NCBI GenBank assembly: GCA_025964455.1 | Contig: JAOPYU010000288.1 | Span: forward strand, 1-7,146 | Source: Thermoleophilia bacterium | GTDB taxonomy: Bacteria > Actinomycetota > Thermoleophilia > Gaiellales > SKUG01 | Reading direction: 5' to 3' | Length of the DNA: 7,146 nt | In this document: positions 5,644 through 7,146 of the stretch, piece after piece | Numbering within the stretch: the first letter of the stretch is position 1 | Layout of the letters: every line of letters begins with the position of its first letter | Program-made: the position numbers and the translations under genes | Notes under the pieces: model-generated | What the model was told of the DNA's origin: nothing | Seen by the model: the letters and a program-made list of their open reading frames with translations, nothing else | Databases searched by the model: none

Positions 5644-6167
5644 GCGCGCCCGTCGATGTGCCGATCCGGCTCGCCAGTGACGGCTCCGAGGTCACGCTGC
5701 GGGAGCTCTCGGGCGGCCAGCCGATGCTCGTGGTGCTGACGCGCCACATGGACTGCCCGTACTGCGAGGTGCACGTCGGGCGGGTGCAGCGCAGCCGCAA
5801 TCGGTTGGGGCGGATCGTGGTGGTGGCACACGGCGACGTCGATGAGCTGCGCGAGCACTACATCGACCTGCCGGACGAGATCGTCGTCGTGACGGATTCG
5901 ACGCAGGCCCTGTACGACGCCTTCGCGACTCGCAGGTATGCCAGCGCACGGGAGATTCGCGTCCGGGCCCGCAGCCTGTTCACCCACGGCCTCTGGCACG
6001 TGCTGCGAGGACGGCGCATCTCGCGCCCCGGCCAGGACCTGCTCCAGCTCGGCGGCGACGCCGTGGTCGACACCGACGGGCGCGTCGCGTTCATCCACCG
6101 CGCGACCAAGCCGGACGACCGCCTCGACATCAGTGAACTGGCGAGCCGGCTCCACCGCGCGGGCTGA
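5640..6167 (+). CDS. Peroxiredoxin-like thiol protein (AhpC/TSA_2-type)
   Basis: This 175-residue cytosolic thioredoxin-fold protein contains T34-RHMD-C39-P-Y-C42 at the end of the first strand-helix unit, the expected peroxidatic or resolving cysteine site. A typical late segment, GQDLLQLGGDAVVDTDGRVA (131-150), is followed by PDDRLDISELASRL. This layout matches the peroxiredoxin-like family that includes eukaryotic PRXL2 proteins. It probably reduces peroxides or acts as a disulfide reductase; the CPYC form also resembles thioredoxins and glutaredoxins. The ATG overlaps the HD-GYP stop (ATGA) and has purine-rich sites at 5624-5629 and 5631-5635, so it is translated from the same mRNA. A GC hairpin begins within its last codons. 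Confidence 0.8.
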   Translation: MSAPVDVPIRLASDGSEVTLRELSGGQPMLVVLTRHMDCPYCEVHVGRVQRSRNRLGRIVVVAHGDVDELREHYIDLPDEIVVVTDSTQALYDAFATRRYASAREIRVRARSLFTHGLWHVLRGRRISRPGQDLLQLGGDAVVDTDGRVAFIHRATKPDDRLDISELASRLHRAG

Positions 6168-6182
6168 CCCCAGCCCGTCGCG
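6156..6182 (+). terminator. GC-rich hairpin between convergent genes
   Basis: CGCG-CGGGCTG and CAGCCCG-T-CGCG form an 11-base-pair stem with one bulged T and an ACCC loop. The left arm covers the end and stop codon of the peroxiredoxin-like gene. No T-tract follows, as is common for actinobacterial terminators. By symmetry it could also act on transcripts from the facing gene that stops at 6201. Confidence 0.5.
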
Positions 6183-6200
6183 CGGTGCGCCGCCGCGGCA

Positions 6201-6230
6201 CTACCGACCGATATCGAAGCCCGGCGTGAA
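6201..6230 (-). repeat. Second copy of the FxPGFDIGR-stop coding segment
   Basis: Ten codons including TAG match those at 4215-4244. Eleven consecutive bases are identical (TCGAAGCCCGG on the plus strand, 6214-6224 and 4228-4238). The remaining differences are CGC/CGG, GGG/GGT, GAC/GAT and GCT/ACG, so only one residue changes. Confidence 0.6.
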
Positions 6231-6872
6231 GGACGGCGTGCCGCTGGGCTCCTGCCCGGCAGGTGTGTCGCGCTGGGGAAGCGCGAGGTCCGAGGCGCGC
6301 GACGGGCGCGGCGGGGTGGTCGTGGTGTCGAGCACCATGAGCTTGCCGGCACGGATCGCGTCGAGCACCTGGTCGGAGATGACCGTGTCGGCGGCCGGGC
6401 CGGGCTGCAGGCCGGAGATCGCGGCGCGCACGCCGATGTCAGTGCCAACAGCGTTGTTGTGCATGTCCATCGCCGAGGAGTACTGGTTGTGCAGGCCGGT
6501 GAGCTTGGAGTCGGCCTCGTGGGCGATGCCCTCCTTGGCGACCAGGTCGATCGCCTGCTCCACGGTCGTGCCCGCAACGGTGATGAGGCGATAGGACATG
6601 AGCGCTTCGCCGTAGGCGTGGCGGTACGCGTCGGAGCCGTTGTCGTAGCCCTGCTTGTCGCGGCCGCCCTGGAACAGGTCGTGTTCGGCCTGGATCGCAT
6701 CCATCTGCGCGGCATAGCTCACCTTGACCCAGCTCGGGTGCACGATGCCGGTTCGCAGCGCGAGCTTCACGAGGCTGATGTCACCGGTCAGCTTCGCCCA
6801 GAGCGTTCCGCGCGCAGTACCGCCCTGGCCGACCTTCACGGGCCCGAACAGCGGGGGGAGCTTGAACGACAT
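6201..6872 (-). CDS. Uncharacterised protein with RHA/AHE/HNN core and PGFDIGR C-terminal tag
   Basis: This is a 223-residue protein of unknown function with no signal peptide or clear membrane helix. Its core carries D81-x2-R84-H85-A (DAYRHAYGEALM), A117-H118-E119 and D136-M-H138-N139-N140-x-V-G, an arrangement I recall from DUF6973-like domains (DAFRHAYWNAL, AHE, MDLHNNxVG). The His/Asp/Glu/Asn pattern looks like a metal or hydrolase site, but this is unproven. A Pro/Thr-rich linker (about 182-215) leads to FTPGFDIGR at the very end. That tag recurs in the micro-ORF near 4215 and may be a docking, sorting or processing signal. The ATG at 6872 has AAGGAA 7 bases upstream and is preferred to the in-frame ATG at 7013, whose added 47 residues look like non-coding translation. 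It lies 151 bases downstream of tRNA-Phe. Confidence 0.8.
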   Translation of the reverse strand: MSFKLPPLFGPVKVGQGGTARGTLWAKLTGDISLVKLALRTGIVHPSWVKVSYAAQMDAIQAEHDLFQGGRDKQGYDNGSDAYRHAYGEALMSYRLITVAGTTVEQAIDLVAKEGIAHEADSKLTGLHNQYSSAMDMHNNAVGTDIGVRAAISGLQPGPAADTVISDQVLDAIRAGKLMVLDTTTTPPRPSRASDLALPQRDTPAGQEPSGTPSFTPGFDIGR

Positions 6873-7023
6873 GCGGACTTCCTTCTCGAGGGTGCCGCTG
6901 CACTGTCGCGCACGCACGTGAACAGACCGGCCGATCGGCGCTGACGTGGCCGCTTGCACCGCGCGGGTGGCCGTACCGGCTCGGGGCCCGCCTCGGACCT
7001 GGGCGGCGCGCATCTCGTTGAAG
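6873..7023. other. Spacer between tRNA-Phe and the 223-residue protein gene
   Basis: This 151-base stretch has no convincing gene. It holds the ribosome binding site of the downstream gene (about 6880-6886) and a perfect 10-base palindrome GCCGATCGGC at 6930-6939. I see no clear promoter or terminator, so read-through from the tRNA is possible. Confidence 0.4.
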
Positions 7024-7096
7024 TGGCCGGGGTTAGACTTGAACTCACGACCCCACGATTTTCAGTCGTGTGCTCTACCAGCTGAGCTACCCGGCC
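7024..7096 (-). tRNA. tRNA-Phe (anticodon GAA)
   Basis: The 73-base cloverleaf begins GGCCGGG, paired perfectly with CCCGGCC in the acceptor stem. The D arm is GCTC/GAGC and the anticodon stem is CACGA/TCGTG around loop CTGAAAA, giving anticodon GAA. The T loop is TTCAAGT. The T stem GTGAG/CTAAC has one mismatch (G51 opposite A63). The 3' CCA is not encoded, because CTT follows A73 on the minus strand. Confidence 0.95.
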
Positions 7097-7146
7097 GGGT
7101 CGTGGCCTGGTACCAGTCGCTCGCGAGCCGCGCCGCGACCGCCGCC

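Noticed and set aside
6873..7013. ATG at 7013 as start of the 223-residue protein
   Set aside because: The added 47 residues are Arg/Ala-rich spacer translation, and a good ribosome binding site precedes the ATG at 6872.
7107..7116. Palindrome CTGGTACCAG upstream of tRNA-Phe
   Set aside because: A single 10-base palindrome without other support; it may just be chance near the tRNA promoter.
1..7146. CRISPR array, insertion sequence or phage attachment site
   Set aside because: No regularly spaced repeats, transposase or integrase motifs, terminal inverted repeats or duplicated tRNA 3' end were seen.

Overview
The window is very GC-rich and compactly coded. It has strong Shine-Dalgarno sites on some genes, several apparently leaderless genes, a Gram-positive type LexA box and an Rv2578c-type radical SAM gene. 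This fits a high-GC actinobacterium, and a deep-branching lineage such as Thermoleophilia is possible, but nothing here fixes the rank. It looks like chromosomal DNA. I see no transposase, phage gene, CRISPR array or rRNA. No gene-free stretch exceeds about 150 bases.

Layout. Bases 1-2319 (minus strand) hold a stand-alone receiver protein (2319 to 1906), a 90-base gap, a polytopic UbiA-like membrane protein (1815 to 637) and, with an ATGA overlap, an inositol-monophosphatase-family enzyme that runs off the left edge. The 93-base divergent spacer 2320-2412 carries a perfect LexA/SOS palindrome just upstream of the radical SAM gene (2413-3297, plus). That gene converges on, and overlaps by 124 bases, a minus-strand pair: a 76-residue coiled-coil/CxxC protein (4204 to 3974) followed by a cobalamin-binding protein (3977 to 3174) joined to it by a GTGA overlap. 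Bases 4312-6167 (plus) hold a membrane-anchored degenerate-GGDEF/HD-GYP protein and, with an ATGA overlap, a peroxiredoxin-like thiol protein that ends in a strong GC hairpin. On the minus strand facing it is a 223-residue protein with a conserved His/Asn-rich core and a Pro/Thr-rich tail (6872 to 6201), preceded by tRNA-Phe(GAA) (7096 to 7024).

How they may work together. Most genes sense or respond to signals. They include an SOS-controlled radical SAM protein related to the spore photoproduct lyase group, a B12-binding protein with the W-x9-EH signature of CarH-type photoreceptors but no DNA-binding domain, a lone receiver, and a c-di-GMP phosphodiesterase coupled to a redox protein. A light/DNA-damage/redox signalling neighbourhood is an inference; co-regulation is not shown.

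The least explained signal is a short C-terminal peptide, F-[A/T]-P-G-F-D-I-G-R-stop, encoded twice on the minus strand. One copy ends the 223-residue protein. The other ends a tiny ORF in the AT-rich spacer at 4215-4262. The differences between the two copies are mostly synonymous.
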